This document shows, piece by piece, positions 1 through 10,735 of a DNA stretch of 53,227 bases. Made by a program: the position numbers and the translations under genes. The first letter of the stretch is position 1. Each line of letters starts with the position of its first letter. Below the pieces are notes generated by a model that was not told the origin of the DNA, searched no databases, and saw only the letters and a program-made list of their open reading frames with translations. Location of the stretch: positions 1-53,227 of the forward strand of contig JBNGIS010017893.1 of the NCBI GenBank assembly GCA_049999725.1. Direction: 5' to 3'. The stretch comes from Haplomitrium mnioides. Its lineage: Eukaryota; Marchantiophyta; Haplomitriopsida; Calobryales.

Positions 1-146
1 GGGGAGTCCGTGATCCGAGGGGAGTCCGTGATCCGAAGAGAGTCCGTAATCCGAGGGGAATCCATGTTCCGAGGGGAGTCCGTGATTCGAGGGGAGTACG
101 TGATCCGAGGGGAGTCCGTGTTCCAAGGGGAGTCCGTAAGTCCGAA
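1..146. repeat. 18-bp GC-rich minisatellite
   Basis: About eight tandem copies of an 18-bp unit, close to GGGGAGTCCGTGATCCGA, run from the window edge to about 145. The first two copies are identical; later ones differ by one to four bases, and the last is one base longer and partial. The array probably continues left of the window. An open frame across it reflects only the multiple-of-three period and has no protein features. Confidence 0.9.
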
Positions 147-330
147 GAAGGCTTCGGAACTCCGCCTTCCGATGTGGGGAACCCCAGTTAAGGGGGTTCC
201 GATTGCTTTATGAAGTGGGAGACCCCAGTTAAAAGGGTTTCCGTTAAGTGTCCGAAGTGGGGATCCGAAGTGGAATTCCCTGTTAACAGGGTTCTGAGTG
301 GGGATCCGAAGTGGGGGGGGACCGGTTACG
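139..330. repeat. GC-rich segment with several short hairpins
   Basis: This segment follows the minisatellite and reuses its words (TCCGAAG, GGGGATCCGAAG). It holds several inverted repeats: CCGAAG/CTTCGG at 142-157, GGAACCCC/GGGGTTCC at 178-200, a weaker relative near 215-242, and a perfect 14-bp palindrome CCCTGTTAACAGGG at 278-291. It reads as a decayed, more complex version of the minisatellite. No gene is visible and the function is unknown. Confidence 0.65.
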
Positions 331-1798
331 AAGGTCGCTTTCCGAGGGGTTCGACGGGCTCGAAGTTGGTGAAATAGCGATGGAACGAAGTGGTGATATT
401 TGAAACGGTAACTTATCGGTGTTTTGCGCAGCAAAGGAAAGGTGAGCGAGGAGAGAAGTCAATGGCAAAACAATGATTTATTGTGGTTTCAATGAAGGGC
501 GTGAACTGAAACGGTCGGAAAGATCAAAACACCTCTTGTGTAACTGAAGGGTTGATAATTAGTATAAGAAGTAATACGAGTAGTTAGTTCTTATTGTGAG
601 CGGAACCCATGTAAACTAGTTAAATGAGTTGATTTAGTTTAAGAGCCACTTGTGAGTGGTTAGTTCTTATTAGGAGCATAGGGAGAAAAAGTTAGTCTCT
701 CACGACAGATGTAAAATATGTAAAGTCTTAATTGATCCGTTAGTTTTAGGAGAATAGGGAGAGGGGTACAAGTGAGTTGTCTAGCTCCTGTTCGGTTAGT
801 TCTCATTGTACATGTGTTTTGCAAGAAATATACTGAGTGTTCATGTCTATGAGGTCTCCTGCTCATTTTTCTTTATTGAAAATTTGTGAGGAGTAGTTTG
901 AGGATGGAGATGGATTCAGAAATTAGAGTGGGTTGATGCAACTTTTGCAGTTGGCAATTGGAAGGATCAAACAGTTTTTCATCAGAGGAGTGCGTGGAGG
1001 GAGTTTCCTGAGGTGTTTCTGTTGGTGGAATTGAAGTCTGAGTCTCAGATTGTGATTGGGGAAGGTTTGAATGATCAATCAACTCTGTTATGAGTTCTGA
1101 TCTGTCCTGTGTTTTTTAAATTTGTGAGGAGAGGACCTGCGGTGGTTTTCCAGTCAATGGAGTCTGGGTGGGAGATTGTAGCAGAACAAGGAAGTGTTCA
1201 GGTTTGTGTGTGCCTAGGGACTAGGTGGGCATTTCACAAATAAACAGAGTTATCAGTGGTTGGAGGTGCACCACTTGGATGTGAGACCAGGTGGGTCATT
1301 CCATAGCTGTGTTCTCAGCGCAGAGCTCTGGGATGTCTTGGGTTGGAGTGGCCTGAGTGTCTAATTTGAGGAGAAGAGAGAGGTTGTAACGAGGTAGGTA
1401 TGGGAGTGTTGGTATGAGAATTTCAAGCGGGTTGGGTAACCAGTTGCTTGGGAATTCTCTAATACAGCTTTTGTTTAAAATCAGCCTGTACATCAACTGT
1501 CTTGTTCCAGAAATGTCAGTCATACAGTCTGGGTAGTCCTGGGTTTGTGTCCTGTGTGTGTGTGGTTGTTGCAAAGAAGTAAGTATTTTTGTGTTTATTG
1601 GTTTTGTGGAGGAAAAAGGTTGTCAGTCCTAGAGTGGAGAGCGGTCCATCTCTGAACTGATAGAGTGCAGTTTCAGAACTCTCTAAAGAATCTGGAAAGT
1701 CGATTAAAGTGTGTCAAGAGCGAATTTCTATATAGATCTTGCGCGGTTCGATATCGGGTTGTTCTTTTCGGGGTTGGAGTGCTACTGCTGTGCTACGA
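331..1798. other. Unassigned sequence left of the retrotransposon array
   Basis: About 1.4 kb without a recognisable gene. It has short internal echoes, such as TTAGTTCTTATT near 580 and 660 and AATTTGTGAGGAG near 884 and 1118, suggesting old transposon noncoding sequence. Short open frames on both strands show no motif I know. It ends where homology to the chromovirus begins at about 1799. Confidence 0.5.
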
Positions 1799-2560
1799 CA
1801 AAGTCCCACATGAACTTCAAGGGGTTTTGAAAGAATTTCACGATGTTTTTCCCAACAATTTACCTCACAATTTGCCACCTAAATGATCCATTGATCACAA
1901 GATTGAGGTTATTCCAAGAAGTACTCCACTGTACAAAGTAGCATATTATTTACTTCCTCATAAATTGGAAGATTGTAAAACTCAAATCACTGAATTATTA
2001 GAGAAAATATTTATTCAGCCATGCATCTCTCTTTATGGTGCACCAATTTTATTCTTGTAAAAAAAAAATGGGAGTATGAGGATGTGTTTCGACTACCGGG
2101 CGCTCAACCAACAAACAATGGATGATTTATTTGATCAGTTTTAAGGAGAAAACTATTTTACCAAGTTGGATTTGAGAAGTGGATACAACCAAATCCAAAT
2201 TGTAGTGGGTGACGTGTAGGATATGGGCATTTTGAATATTTCGAAGTCGATATGGGCATTTTGAATATTTGGTTATACCATTTGGATTAACTAATACTCC
2301 TGCAACCTTCTAGATAAGTTTGTTATTATCTTCTTGGATGATATTCTTATTTACAGCAAAAATATTTACAAGCATCAACAACACCTTTGTACGGTATTAA
2401 AGGTAATTCGAGACCACAAACTATATGTTAAGATGTCAAAATATGAAATAAGAAAGAGGGAGGTTAACACTTTTGGTCATCGGGTGAGTGTAGCATGAAT
2501 TCAAGTCATGGATGAGAAAGTGGAAGCCATTTAAAAATGAGAAGCTCCTAACAATCAAAC
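1799..2560 (+). pseudogene. Reverse transcriptase remnant, chromovirus copy 1
   Basis: Fragments of a Ty3/gypsy RT are readable across several frames. The upstream linker (residues VPHELQGVLKEFHDVFPNN) sits at 1806-1862, followed by a palm entry ending [13 protein letters not shown] near 2163-2201. The catalytic FLDDILIYS motif, the YxDD equivalent, is at about 2331-2357. In-frame stops occur, for example near 2056 and 2142. Near 2219-2270 a short stretch (ATATGGGCATTTTGAATATT) occurs twice where copy 2 has it once, a local duplication. It once synthesised element DNA and is dead now. Confidence 0.88.
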
Positions 2561-2699
2561 ACAATTGAGAGAATTTTTGGGGCTAGCTGGGTTTTATCGT
2601 TGATTTGTGAAAAGTGTTGCACAAAAATGAGAGCCAATGACCAATTTGTTGAAGAAAAATCACACATTGATATAAGGAGCCACAGTAGAATTGGCATTT

Positions 2700-3100
2700 C
2701 AAGCATTGAAGACATCACCATTTCATGCTTTTGTTATCAAATAGTATAACTCCAAATGAAAAAGAAAACTTTCAATTGATACATTAGGAAAAGTTATAAG
2801 TGGGGGTTTGCAACAAGAACAGGAGAATGGTTGGCATTCTATTGCTTTCTTCTCTAGAAAGTTGAGCGACACAAAGAAAAATTACCATACCACGGAGCGA
2901 GAGAAGCTATCGATTGTATTATCAACCAAGCATTGGAAGCATTATCTAAGAGACAAGGAGTTTATTGTTGAGACCGATCATAAACCTCTACTCTATCTCA
3001 AAACACAAAAAGAGCTTTCCAAAAGGTAGAGTAGTAACAACACTTTCATATGAAGATGGTGTACGTAGAAGGAAAACAACAAATTACAGATGCTTTGACA
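2700..3100 (+). pseudogene. RNase H remnant, chromovirus copy 1
   Basis: The Ty3/gypsy RNase H lies directly after RT, as expected. The best-preserved part, 2808-3029, reads through IAFFSRKLSDTKKNYHT, then the EREKLSIVLSTKHWKHYL helix and ETDHKPLLYL, which carries the family's TDH acidic motif. A single base change to TAG at 3027 ends the open part where copy 2 continues (KRQIQWAEE). The domain removes the RNA strand during reverse transcription. Confidence 0.88.
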
Positions 3101-3161
3101 TGTATGCCTCAACTCAACATCTTGTAAGAAGTCACAATTCATCTTACATGGTGGAAAAAAA

Positions 3162-4110
3162 ATGTTGGTTGCAATCAAGAAAGATGAAAAGATAATTGCT
3201 ACACAACAAAAGAGGTTGGTGAAAACGGTAAGGGGTTTAATTTTCTTCCAAGATAAGGAATGGGTCCTTAATAATATCGTGCTTTGCTCTGAAGTTTTGT
3301 ATAAAGCACATGATTGTGCGATTGGTGGACATGTTAGAATCGAGAAGACATTGGACAATCTTCAATGTGTTTATTATTGGCCTAAGATGCACCAAGATGT
3401 GGAGGCATATATTCGGAGCAGTTTAGCTTGTCAACAGAACAAATCTACCAATCTTAAATATGGAGGCTTATTACAACCACTTCATATCTCCAATTGACGA
3501 TGGGAACATGTGAGTATGGACATTTTGTGCGAGCTACCATATACTTCTATAGGTTATGATGCAATCATTGTTTTTGTGGTCAAACTAAGCAAAATAATCC
3601 ATATTCATCCAACAACCAAGTTAGTGACAACACTTGAGTTAGCTCACATTTATTGAGAAGCAGTGTACTCTCATCATGGTCTCTATAAAGTAATTATTTA
3701 TGACTGCGAGACTCAATTCACTAGCATGTTTTGACGCATAATATTTGGTCTATTAAAAACCAAATTAGCTATGTCTATTGCCTACCACCCTGAATCTGAT
3801 GGTCGAACTAAACGAGCCAACCGTATAATTGAAGATATATTGCAAGCATTTACCTCGGGAGAACAAGAGGAATGGGATTGGTTACTACGTTTTATAGAGT
3901 TCTCTTACAATAACTCTATCAACAGTTCTACAAGAGCCGCACCGTTCTTTTTTATGTATGGTGAGCATCCAACCACAATCTCTAGTCTTCAATCGGCATC
4001 ATCGTCCACCTTTAAGAGTCCAGCTGCTAATGATTTTCTTCATTGTCTACACCACGACATTCAATGAGCCAAGGCAAACCTTCAAGTGGCTTGTATTTGG
4101 CAAAAGCAAT
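3162..4110 (+). pseudogene. Integrase remnant, chromovirus copy 1
   Basis: The N-terminal zinc-binding segment lies in 3290-3450, with the second histidine in GGHVRIEKTL and cysteines in SSLACQQNK. The catalytic core follows. The first acidic residue is in SMDILCELPYTS near 3515, the second in IIYDCETQFTS near 3693-3724, and the block AYHPESDGRTKRANR near 3780 leads to the last acid in IIEDILQAF. Stops split the frame near 3498, 3655 and 3733, each where copy 2 has a sense codon one or two changes away. It would have integrated element cDNA; it cannot now. Confidence 0.9.
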
Positions 4111-4369
4111 ATGCTGATGCTCATCCTTGAGAGGTGACTTTTGTTGTAGTTGACCAAGTGTGGCTCTCCACTTCCAATCTTCCTTTGCTTCACTCTTGTA
4201 AGCTTAGTGCTTGCTTTAGTGGACTTTTTTCTATCTGTGCTCATATTGAAGAAGTGGCTTATCAGTTGGTTTTACCTTCTCACATGAAGATTCATCCACT
4301 CTTTTATGTCTCTTTATTGCAGGTTTTTGTTCCACGTTCTTCCTCTTTTACAAGTACCCAAGAACCCTC

Positions 4370-4530
4370 TCTACTGCTTGAACTTATTGATGGTCACGAA
4401 GAGTTTGAGGTTGAACAACTCTTGAAGAAATGTACACGACGTCGTGAGATTGTGGAATATTTGGTTTGTTGGAAAGGCAACCTCTTTTATGAAGCTATGT
4501 AGGAGCCCTTGGAGAATTGGCTAACGCATC
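4370..4530 (+). pseudogene. Chromodomain at the C-terminus of pol, copy 1
   Basis: The frame reads FEVEQLLKKCTRRREIVEYL followed by VCWKGNLFYEA, a stop, then EPLENW. This matches the chromodomain pattern (VE-x-IL, YLVKWKGY, TWEP-x-NL), with the expected tryptophan of TWEP changed to TAG at 4500. In chromoviruses this C-terminal module is thought to steer integration to heterochromatin by binding modified histones. Its presence just before the polypurine tract and LTR defines the clade. Confidence 0.82.
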
Positions 4531-4600
4531 CATGTTTGTTCACTCTTTTGAGCACTCTCTTACTTGCAACGAGGAGTTGCCTCTTAAAATGGAGGAGGAT

Positions 4601-5085
4601 TATAACAGTCACAAACTTTAGTAATCCATAACGACAAATGAAGTAAGATAAAGAGTCAACTATGTCTAGAAAGCTATTACTAAGTTAGAGTGGCAAAAAG
4701 TGGTTGCTATTATAGAGTTGGACATGTGGCAAGAGGAGAGAAAGTCAATGAATTAAAGTGAAAGAGAAAGAGGATAAGTACATATAGCAAGTGGAAGATC
4801 AAAGTAAATAGAAGGTTTTTAAGATAAAAACACGTTGCAGAAGGAGAACTAAAGAGATAAAGACACGTGGCAGAAGAAGAACTAAAGAGAGATGAAAGGT
4901 TCTAAAAATAAGAACATGTAGTAGAAGGAGAATAAAAGTAAAAGGTGATCCAATCAAAGTGAGAGAGAAAAGAGCAATCCAATTAGAAGAGAATAGAAAA
5001 GAAACCAATGGGGTTTGTCCACCTATGTAAGCAAAGTACTTTCTATCAAGTATATAAAGAAGGGAGAGTGTCTTCTTTGACATTT
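4601..5085 (+). repeat. LTR 1 of the chromovirus array, 3' end deleted
   Basis: It starts TATAACAGTC, a one-base change from the TGTAACAGTC start of LTR 2, right after a purine tract (AAAATGGAGGAGGA at 4587-4599). It aligns with LTR 2 as far as the sequence after the TATA box. About 120 bp are missing there: the end of the LTR and most of the primer-binding site. The text resumes at AGAGCTT near 5087, the tail of the PBS region. It separates copies 1 and 2 and served both. Confidence 0.85.
5051..5058 (+). promoter_or_regulatory. TATA box of LTR 1
   Basis: TATATAAA lies in CAAGTATATAAAGAAGGG and is conserved at the same place in LTR 2, fitting the U3 promoter. The transcription start should fall about 30 bp downstream, in the region deleted in this LTR. 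Confidence 0.6.
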
Positions 5086-5738
5086 TAGAGCTTAGTATTC
5101 TCAAAATAATGTGGACTACCTCTCTTTAGAGAAGTACTAAAGACCTCTTGGAGTAGTGGAATCTCCACTTTGCATTAACTCCAAGAGAGTTAAACTTTCA
5201 AGTTTTCATGAATAAAAAATAATAGACATCCCATCCTTTATAAATGAAGATAAGAAGTTTGACTTGATACTATGACAACTAATGGATAGAGAAGCATTTG
5301 TACCTCCTTGAACTCCTTTATTGAATCCTTTTAATATTCATGTGTTTAACATTGACAAACATTTCTCTCATCAAATTTTAGTGTATAATTTTGGAGATGA
5401 TTTTATGGTTTTTGTAATAGAATCAAGAGAGCCCGTTATCTTACTTGTAGTGAACTATGGTGTTATATGGGAGTGTTTTATTCATGTTTTGTGGTAGATA
5501 GAAAATGGATTTGAACCAAGCTCCTCTAGAAGAGTTCAACTCCAAGTGTAATATTTCTATTCGATTAATGTCCAAACAAATGTAGTGAGATTTTCTTGTT
5601 TGTAAGTTTGGAGAGAGGTTTTGTGATTCAGTGTTAGCTTCAAATAAATCTTTTATTTGACCTATTCTACATAATTGAAATGTGCATATATTTGCTTTTG
5701 TATAAGTTACTAGTAGCTGAGTTGTGAGAAAAAAAACC
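5086..5738 (+). other. Leader of chromovirus copy 2 with degraded short ORF
   Basis: This is the untranslated leader between LTR 1 and gag. Near 5504 it contains ATGGATTTGAACCAAGCTCC, the start of a short frame that is open for 68 codons at the same place in copy 3 but broken by stops here. It also keeps AGAGCTT, the last piece of the PBS region. Confidence 0.65.
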
Positions 5739-6640
5739 ATGGAGGCAAACTCCAGCAATTTAGAAGGAGCTTGCATGACATCAAAGTTGGAAGAGCTTCA
5801 AAAAGCTCTTATATAGCAAGCCACCAACAAACAAACATGCTAATAGGAGAAATGGTGAAAATGTGACTACAACAAGAGAATGGAGAAGGAAGACGAGAAA
5901 CATTACCACAAAAGATGAGCAAGTCGTGTAAAGTGGAGCCTTATGAAGGAAGTCGTATGGTTGGTGTTGTAGAAGGGTGGGTTTATCAAATTGAGGTTTA
6001 TATGTCATATTATCCGCATGGTTCGGATTTGGAGAAAGGATTATTTGCAAGGTTGTTTTTAACTAAGCATGCATTTATTTGGCTAAAGAGATGGGAGCGA
6101 CAAAAAAATGCTCAAGAAGAACAAATTTTGTGGAGCATTCTAAAAGAAGATTTCTTACAAAACTTTGAAGCAGTAGACGCTATATTAATTGCAAGAACCA
6201 AGCTTTGGGAGTTAGAGCAACAAGGAAGCGTTATAAGATATATTGAGAAGTTCTGGAGCTTACAAGTTCAAATTGAAGATATGAGTTTAGCTGAAGCCCT
6301 TGACAAATTTCTACAAGAATTAAAGAGAAATATTCAAGGGGAAGTCATGATGGGCAACCCAAAAGATGTTAATGAAGCCATATCGTTTGCTCAAAGAATT
6401 GAAGGAACACTAGGGATTATGCAAACATGAGGGAATTATGGCCCCACATCTATGGAGTTGAGAAATATAAGAAGGACAAACTTTGATTACCAAAAAACCA
6501 ACAAGGAGGGCCACCAAATGGTGCAAATATGATGATGGAAGAGAGGTGAGAAACTAGAACATGCTACAATTATAGCTGGATAGGACAAATTGCACCAAAT
6601 TCCAAAGCGGTACGACGCAATCAATGGCGAGTGTTTTGAC
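5739..6640 (+). pseudogene. gag, chromovirus copy 2
   Basis: The likely start is ATG at 5739 (MEANSSNLEG), followed by stops and a frameshift. From 5915 to 6430 an open stretch of 171 codons covers the retrotransposon gag (capsid) domain. Recognisable parts are WVYQIEVYMSYYPHGSDLEK, then LARTKLWELEQQG-type helices and LDKFLQELKRNIQGEVMM. A CCHC zinc knuckle follows at about 6562-6603, but three of its four ligands are changed (reads CYNYSWIGQIAPNS). Gag would form the particle that packages element RNA. Confidence 0.85.
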
Positions 6641-6753
6641 AACCACTTCACAATATCAACAATTAAGCAGACCAAGAATGTCAGGAAAATAATGAGCACC
6701 AGTAAAAAACCTTGTGATTTTGCTGGGATGAAGAAGAAAAGTGAGGAAAAAAG

Positions 6754-7026
6754 TTGACAAAATCGAATATATCATGTAGAAAAACAAAAAATAGAGGATT
6801 GATTGTGGTTGATGGGTGGCTTGAAGGATCTCCAATAAGGATTTTGGTCGATTTCGGAGCAGAGGAAAATTATTTATCACTAACAATAACATTAAAGCTG
6901 AAGTTACCCCTTGAGGAAGTTAAACACGAGGTAGTTGAAATGGCAAATGGACAAAGCAAACTAATTGGAAGATTGTTGCAAAGTATATCCTTACATATAG
7001 GAAAATATCAAGAAGAGCTCAAATAG
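6754..7026 (+). pseudogene. Aspartic protease remnant, chromovirus copy 2
   Basis: The frame reads RGLIVVDGWLEGSPIRILVD, then FGAEENYLS. The retropepsin active site is normally D-S/T-G-A; here the second residue is Phe (DFGA), a damaging change. Downstream text such as VEMANGQ fits the gypsy protease fold. It lies between the gag zinc knuckle and RT, the usual Ty3 order, and would have cut the polyprotein. The frame ends at a TAG at 7024. Confidence 0.82.
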
Positions 7027-7277
7027 AAGATCACAACATTAGCAAGATATGACACAAATCTAGGAATGAAGTGGTTGAGAAGAAAGAACCCGCAAGTGGA
7101 TTGGCAAGAGAAGACACTCATAACACCTCAATGGAGGAATTGGGGAGATTGAGTACAACCTCATTCAAGGCAACTGCCTCTATATGTGATTGGAGAAAAG
7201 TCCAAAAAAAAAAATAGCATGTGGTATTTTTGAGACTCATATGTGAGGTCAAAAGTGATAAGGAGGACTTCAAGCAT

Positions 7278-8100
7278 AAAGTCCCACATGAACTTCAAGG
7301 GGTTTTGAAAGAATTTCACGATCTTTTTCCCAATGATACCTCCTAGTTTGCCACCTAAGTGATCTATTGATCACAAGATTGAGGTTATTTCAGGAAGTAC
7401 TCCACCGTGCAAGGTACCATATTGTTTGTTTCCTCATGAATTGGAAGAATGCAAAACTCAAGTCACTGAATTACTAGAGAAAGGATTTATTCAGCCAAAC
7501 ATCTCTTCTTATGGTGCACCAGTTTTATTCGTGAAAAAAAAGATGGGAGTATAAGGATGTGCATTGACTACCAGGCGCTCAACCAACAAATGGTGAAAAA
7601 TAAATATCCATTACCAAAAATGGATGATTTATTTGATCAACTTCAAGGAGAAAACTACTTTACCAAGTTGGATTTGAGAAGTGGATACAACCAAATATGA
7701 ATTATGGAGGGTAGCGTGTAGGAAACAACATTTCGAAGTCAATATGGGTATTTTGAATATTTGGTTATACCATTTGGATTAACTAATGCTCTTGCAACCT
7801 TTATAGGCCTTATGAATGATATTTTTTGATCTTTTCTAGATAAGTTTGTTATTGTCTTCTTGGATGATATTCTTATTTATAGCAAAAGTCTTCACAAGCA
7901 TCAACAACACCTTTGTACAATATTGAAGGTACTTCGAGACCACAAACTATATGTTAAGATGTCAAAACGTGAAATTGAAAAGAGGGAGGTTGACTACTTG
8001 GGTTGTCGGGTGAGTGCAGCAGGAATTCAAGTCATGGATGAGAAAGTGGAGGCCATTTAAAATGGAAGGCTCCTAGTAATCAAACACAGTTGAGAGGATT
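7278..8100 (+). pseudogene. Reverse transcriptase remnant, chromovirus copy 2
   Basis: The most complete RT of the three copies. It runs from the linker VPHELQGVLKEFHDLFPND through [18 protein letters not shown] and [20 protein letters not shown] to [31 protein letters not shown] follows, then the catalytic FLDDILIYSKS at about 7857-7890. A 66-codon open stretch covers the thumb entry at 7860-8060. Frameshifts near 7350 and 7545 and several stops inactivate it. Confidence 0.9.
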
Positions 8101-8269
8101 TTTTGGGCTAACTCAATTTTATCATTGATTTGAGAAAGGTTTTGCACAAATAGAGGAACCATTGACCAATTTGCTGAAGAAAAATCACACATTGATATAG
8201 GGAGCCAGAGTAGAATTGGCATTTCAAGTATTGAAGAAATCAATTCTTCATGCTTTTATTCTCAAATGG

Positions 8270-8660
8270 TATGACTCTAAACAACCAATAAAACTTTCAA
8301 TTGATGCATCAAGAAAAGCTATAGGCGGGGTTTTGCAACAAGAATAGGAGGATGGTTGGCATCATATTGCTTTCTTCTGTAGAAAGTTGAGCGACACAAA
8401 GCAAAATTACCATACCATAGAGCAAGAGGAGCTAGCGGTTGTGTTATCAACCAAGCATTGGAAGCATTATCTAAGAGACAAGGAGTTTATTGTTGAGATT
8501 GATCATAAACCTCTACTCTATCTTGAAATGCAAAAAGAGCTTTCCAAAAGGCAAATTCAATGGGCGGAGGAGCGACAATGCTTTCATATGAAGATGGTAT
8601 ATGTAGAAGGAAAACGACAAATTGCACATGATTTGACCCGCACGCCTCAACTCAACATCT
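8270..8660 (+). pseudogene. RNase H remnant, chromovirus copy 2
   Basis: The opening LSIDASRKAIGGVLQQE carries the first acidic residue. After a TAG at 8345 it continues with the 137-codon open stretch starting at 8387, through EQEELAVVLSTKHWKHYL, EIDHKPLLYLEMQKELSKRQ and IQWAEERQCFHMKMVYVEGK. The TDH motif has become IDH. The C-terminal region passes directly into the integrase. Confidence 0.9.
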
Positions 8661-8689
8661 TGTCAGAAGTTGCAATTCATCCTACATTA

Positions 8690-9720
8690 TGGACAAAAAT
8701 GTTGGTTGTAGTCAAGGAAAATGAAGAGATAATTGCTGCACAACAAAACAAGTTGGTAAAAATGGTAAGGGGTTTGATTTTATTCCAAGAAAAGGTATAG
8801 GCTCTTAATAATATCACGCTTTGCTCGGAAGTTCTGCATGAAGCATATGATTTTGCAATTGGTGGATAAGTTGGAATTGAGAAGACATTGGACAATCTTT
8901 AATGTATTTATTATTGGCTTAAGATGCACCAAGATGTGGAGGCATATGTTCGGAGTTGTTTGGCTTGCCAATAGAACAAATCTACCAATCTTAAATATGG
9001 AGGCGTATTACAACCACTTCCTATCCCCAATCAATAATAGGAATATGTGAATGTGGACATTGTATGTGAGCTACCATGTACTTCTATAGGTTATGATGCT
9101 ATCATTGTTTTTGTGGTCAAACTAAGCAAAATGATCCATATTCGTCCAATGACCAAGTCAGTAACAACACCTGAGTTAGCTCGCATTTATCTACAAGTAG
9201 TGTACTCTCATCATGATCTCTCTAAAGTAATTATTTGTGATTGCAGGACTCAATTCACTAGCATGTTTTGGTGCACAATATTTGGTCTATTAAAAACCAA
9301 ATTAGCTATGTCTAGTGCTTACCACCCTAAATCTGATGGTCAAACTAAACGAACCAACCGTACAATTGAAGATATGTTGCAAGCATTTACTTTGGAAGAA
9401 CAAGAGGAATGGGATTGGTTACTACCTCTTGTAGAGTCCTCTTACAATAACTCTATCAACAGTTCCACAAGAGCCACACCTTTCTTTTTTATGTATGGTG
9501 AGCATCCAACCACAATCTCTAGTCTTCACTCGGTATCACCATCCACCTCCAAGAGTCCAACTGCTAGTGAGTTTTTTCATCGTCTACATCACGACATTCA
9601 ACGAGCCAAAGCAAACCTTGAAGTGGCTCGTAATCGACAAAAGCAATATTTTGATGCTCATCATCGAGAGATGACTTTTGTTGTAGGTGACCAAGTCTAG
9701 CTCTCCACTTCCAATTTTCC
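8690..9720 (+). pseudogene. Integrase remnant, chromovirus copy 2
   Basis: The zinc-binding N-terminus (8800-8990) is frameshifted. The core is open for 217 codons from 9047 to 9700: VNVDIVCELPCTSIGYDAII with the first Asp, VIICDCRTQFTSMFW with the second, and AYHPKSDGQTKRTNRTIEDM with the final Glu. The DDE set therefore appears complete in this stretch. It ends where the tryptophan codon after DQV has become TAG at 9698. This is the best-preserved protein segment in the window. Confidence 0.92.
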
Positions 9721-9924
9721 TTTGCTTCACTCTCGTAAGCTTAGTGCTTGCTTTAGTGAACCTTTTTCTATCTGTGTTCATATTGGAGAAGTGGCCTATC
9801 AGTTGGTTTTACCTTCTCATATGAAGATTCATCCAATCTTTTATATCTCTTTATTGCGGATTTTCGTTCCACCTTCTTCCTCTTTTACAAGTACCCAATA
9901 ACCCTCTCCACCGCTTGAACTTAT

Positions 9925-10070
9925 TGATGGCTATGAATAGTTTGAGGTTGAACAACTCTTGAAGAAACGTACACGACGTTGTGGCCATCGTGAGATTGTG
10001 AAATATTTGGTTCATTGGAAATACTACTCCTTTTACGAAGCTACTTAGGATCCCTTGGAGAATTTGGCTA
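9925..10070 (+). pseudogene. Chromodomain, chromovirus copy 2
   Basis: The text FEVEQLLKKRTRRCGHREIV, KYLVHWKYYSFYEAT, a stop and DPLENLANS matches a chromodomain, including two aromatic cage positions. The tryptophan expected before DPLENL is TAG at 10046, the same site that is broken in copy 1. It lies about 90 bp upstream of the polypurine tract. Confidence 0.82.
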
Positions 10071-10132
10071 ACTCATCCATGTTTGTTCACACTTTTGAGC
10101 ACTCTCTTGCTTGCAGCGAGGAGTTGCCTCTT

Positions 10133-10147
10133 AAAAGATGGGAGGAT
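10133..10147 (+). promoter_or_regulatory. Polypurine tract before LTR 2
   Basis: AAAAGATGGGAGGAT directly precedes the LTR start TGTAACA. It is the expected plus-strand primer site for reverse transcription, and the same tract (slightly altered) precedes LTR 1. Confidence 0.8.
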
Positions 10148-10734
10148 TGTAACAGTCACAAACTTTAGTAATCCATAGCTAGAAATGAAGTAAGATAAAG
10201 GGTTAATTATGTCTAGAAAGCTATTACTAAGTTACAATAGCAAAAAGAAATTGCTATTATAGAGTTGGACATGTGGCAAGAGGAGAGAAAGTCAACGAAT
10301 TAAAGTAAAAGAGAAAGAGGATACATACACATGGAAAACGGAGGATTATAGTAAATAGAAGGTTCTAAAGATAAGGACACGTGGGAGAAAAATAACTAAA
10401 GAGATAAAGATAGGTACATGTGGCAAAAAAAGAGCTAAAGAGAGATGGAAGGCTCTAAAGAAAAGAACACATTGCAAAAGGAGAATAAAAGTAAAGGGTG
10501 GTCCAATCAGAGTGAGAGAGAAAAGAGTGATCCAATTAGAAGAGGATAGAAAAAGAACCAATTGAGTTCATCCACCTATGTAAGCAAAGTACTATCCATC
10601 AAGTATATAAAGAAGGGAGAGTGCTTTATTTGGCATCTCTTACCTTGTTGGTTTTTGAAGTTCTTTGTGCGCTACTCTTGTATGTGTTGTGCTTGTGTTA
10701 ACTTTTGTGAAGGATGTATGTGTGTAGTGTTACA
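10148..10734 (+). repeat. LTR 2 of the chromovirus array (complete, 587 bp)
   Basis: It begins TGTAACA and ends TGTTACA, a perfect 7-bp terminal inverted repeat with the canonical TG...CA ends. A purine tract lies immediately upstream and a primer-binding site starts two bases downstream. It contains a TATA box at 10604-10611. It serves as 3' LTR of copy 2 and 5' LTR of copy 3. Compared by eye with LTR 1, it differs by many substitutions and small indels, so neither insertion is recent. Confidence 0.92.
10604..10611 (+). promoter_or_regulatory. TATA box of LTR 2
   Basis: TATATAAA within AAGTATATAAAGAAGGG, conserved with LTR 1, about 124 bp before the LTR end. It is the likely U3 core promoter. 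Confidence 0.6.
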
Positions 10735-10735
10735 A

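Larger units (their letters stand above)
1799..5085 (+). mobile_element. Ty3/gypsy chromovirus copy 1, 5'-truncated, with following LTR
   Basis: The first of three head-to-tail copies of one element. Homology to copy 2 begins abruptly in pol just upstream of the reverse transcriptase (compare 1799 with about 7278), so 5' LTR, gag and protease are missing. The order RT, RNase H, integrase zinc finger, integrase core, chromodomain, LTR identifies a Ty3/gypsy chromovirus. Many stops, frameshifts and small deletions make it inactive. Relative to copy 2 it lacks about 27 bp near 2118 and about 38 bp near 2311, both inside RT. Confidence 0.9.

Noticed and set aside
10-213. Open frame with a repeating RGESVIRGES-type peptide
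   Set aside because: The peptide simply translates the 18-bp minisatellite, whose period is a multiple of three, so the frame stays open by chance.
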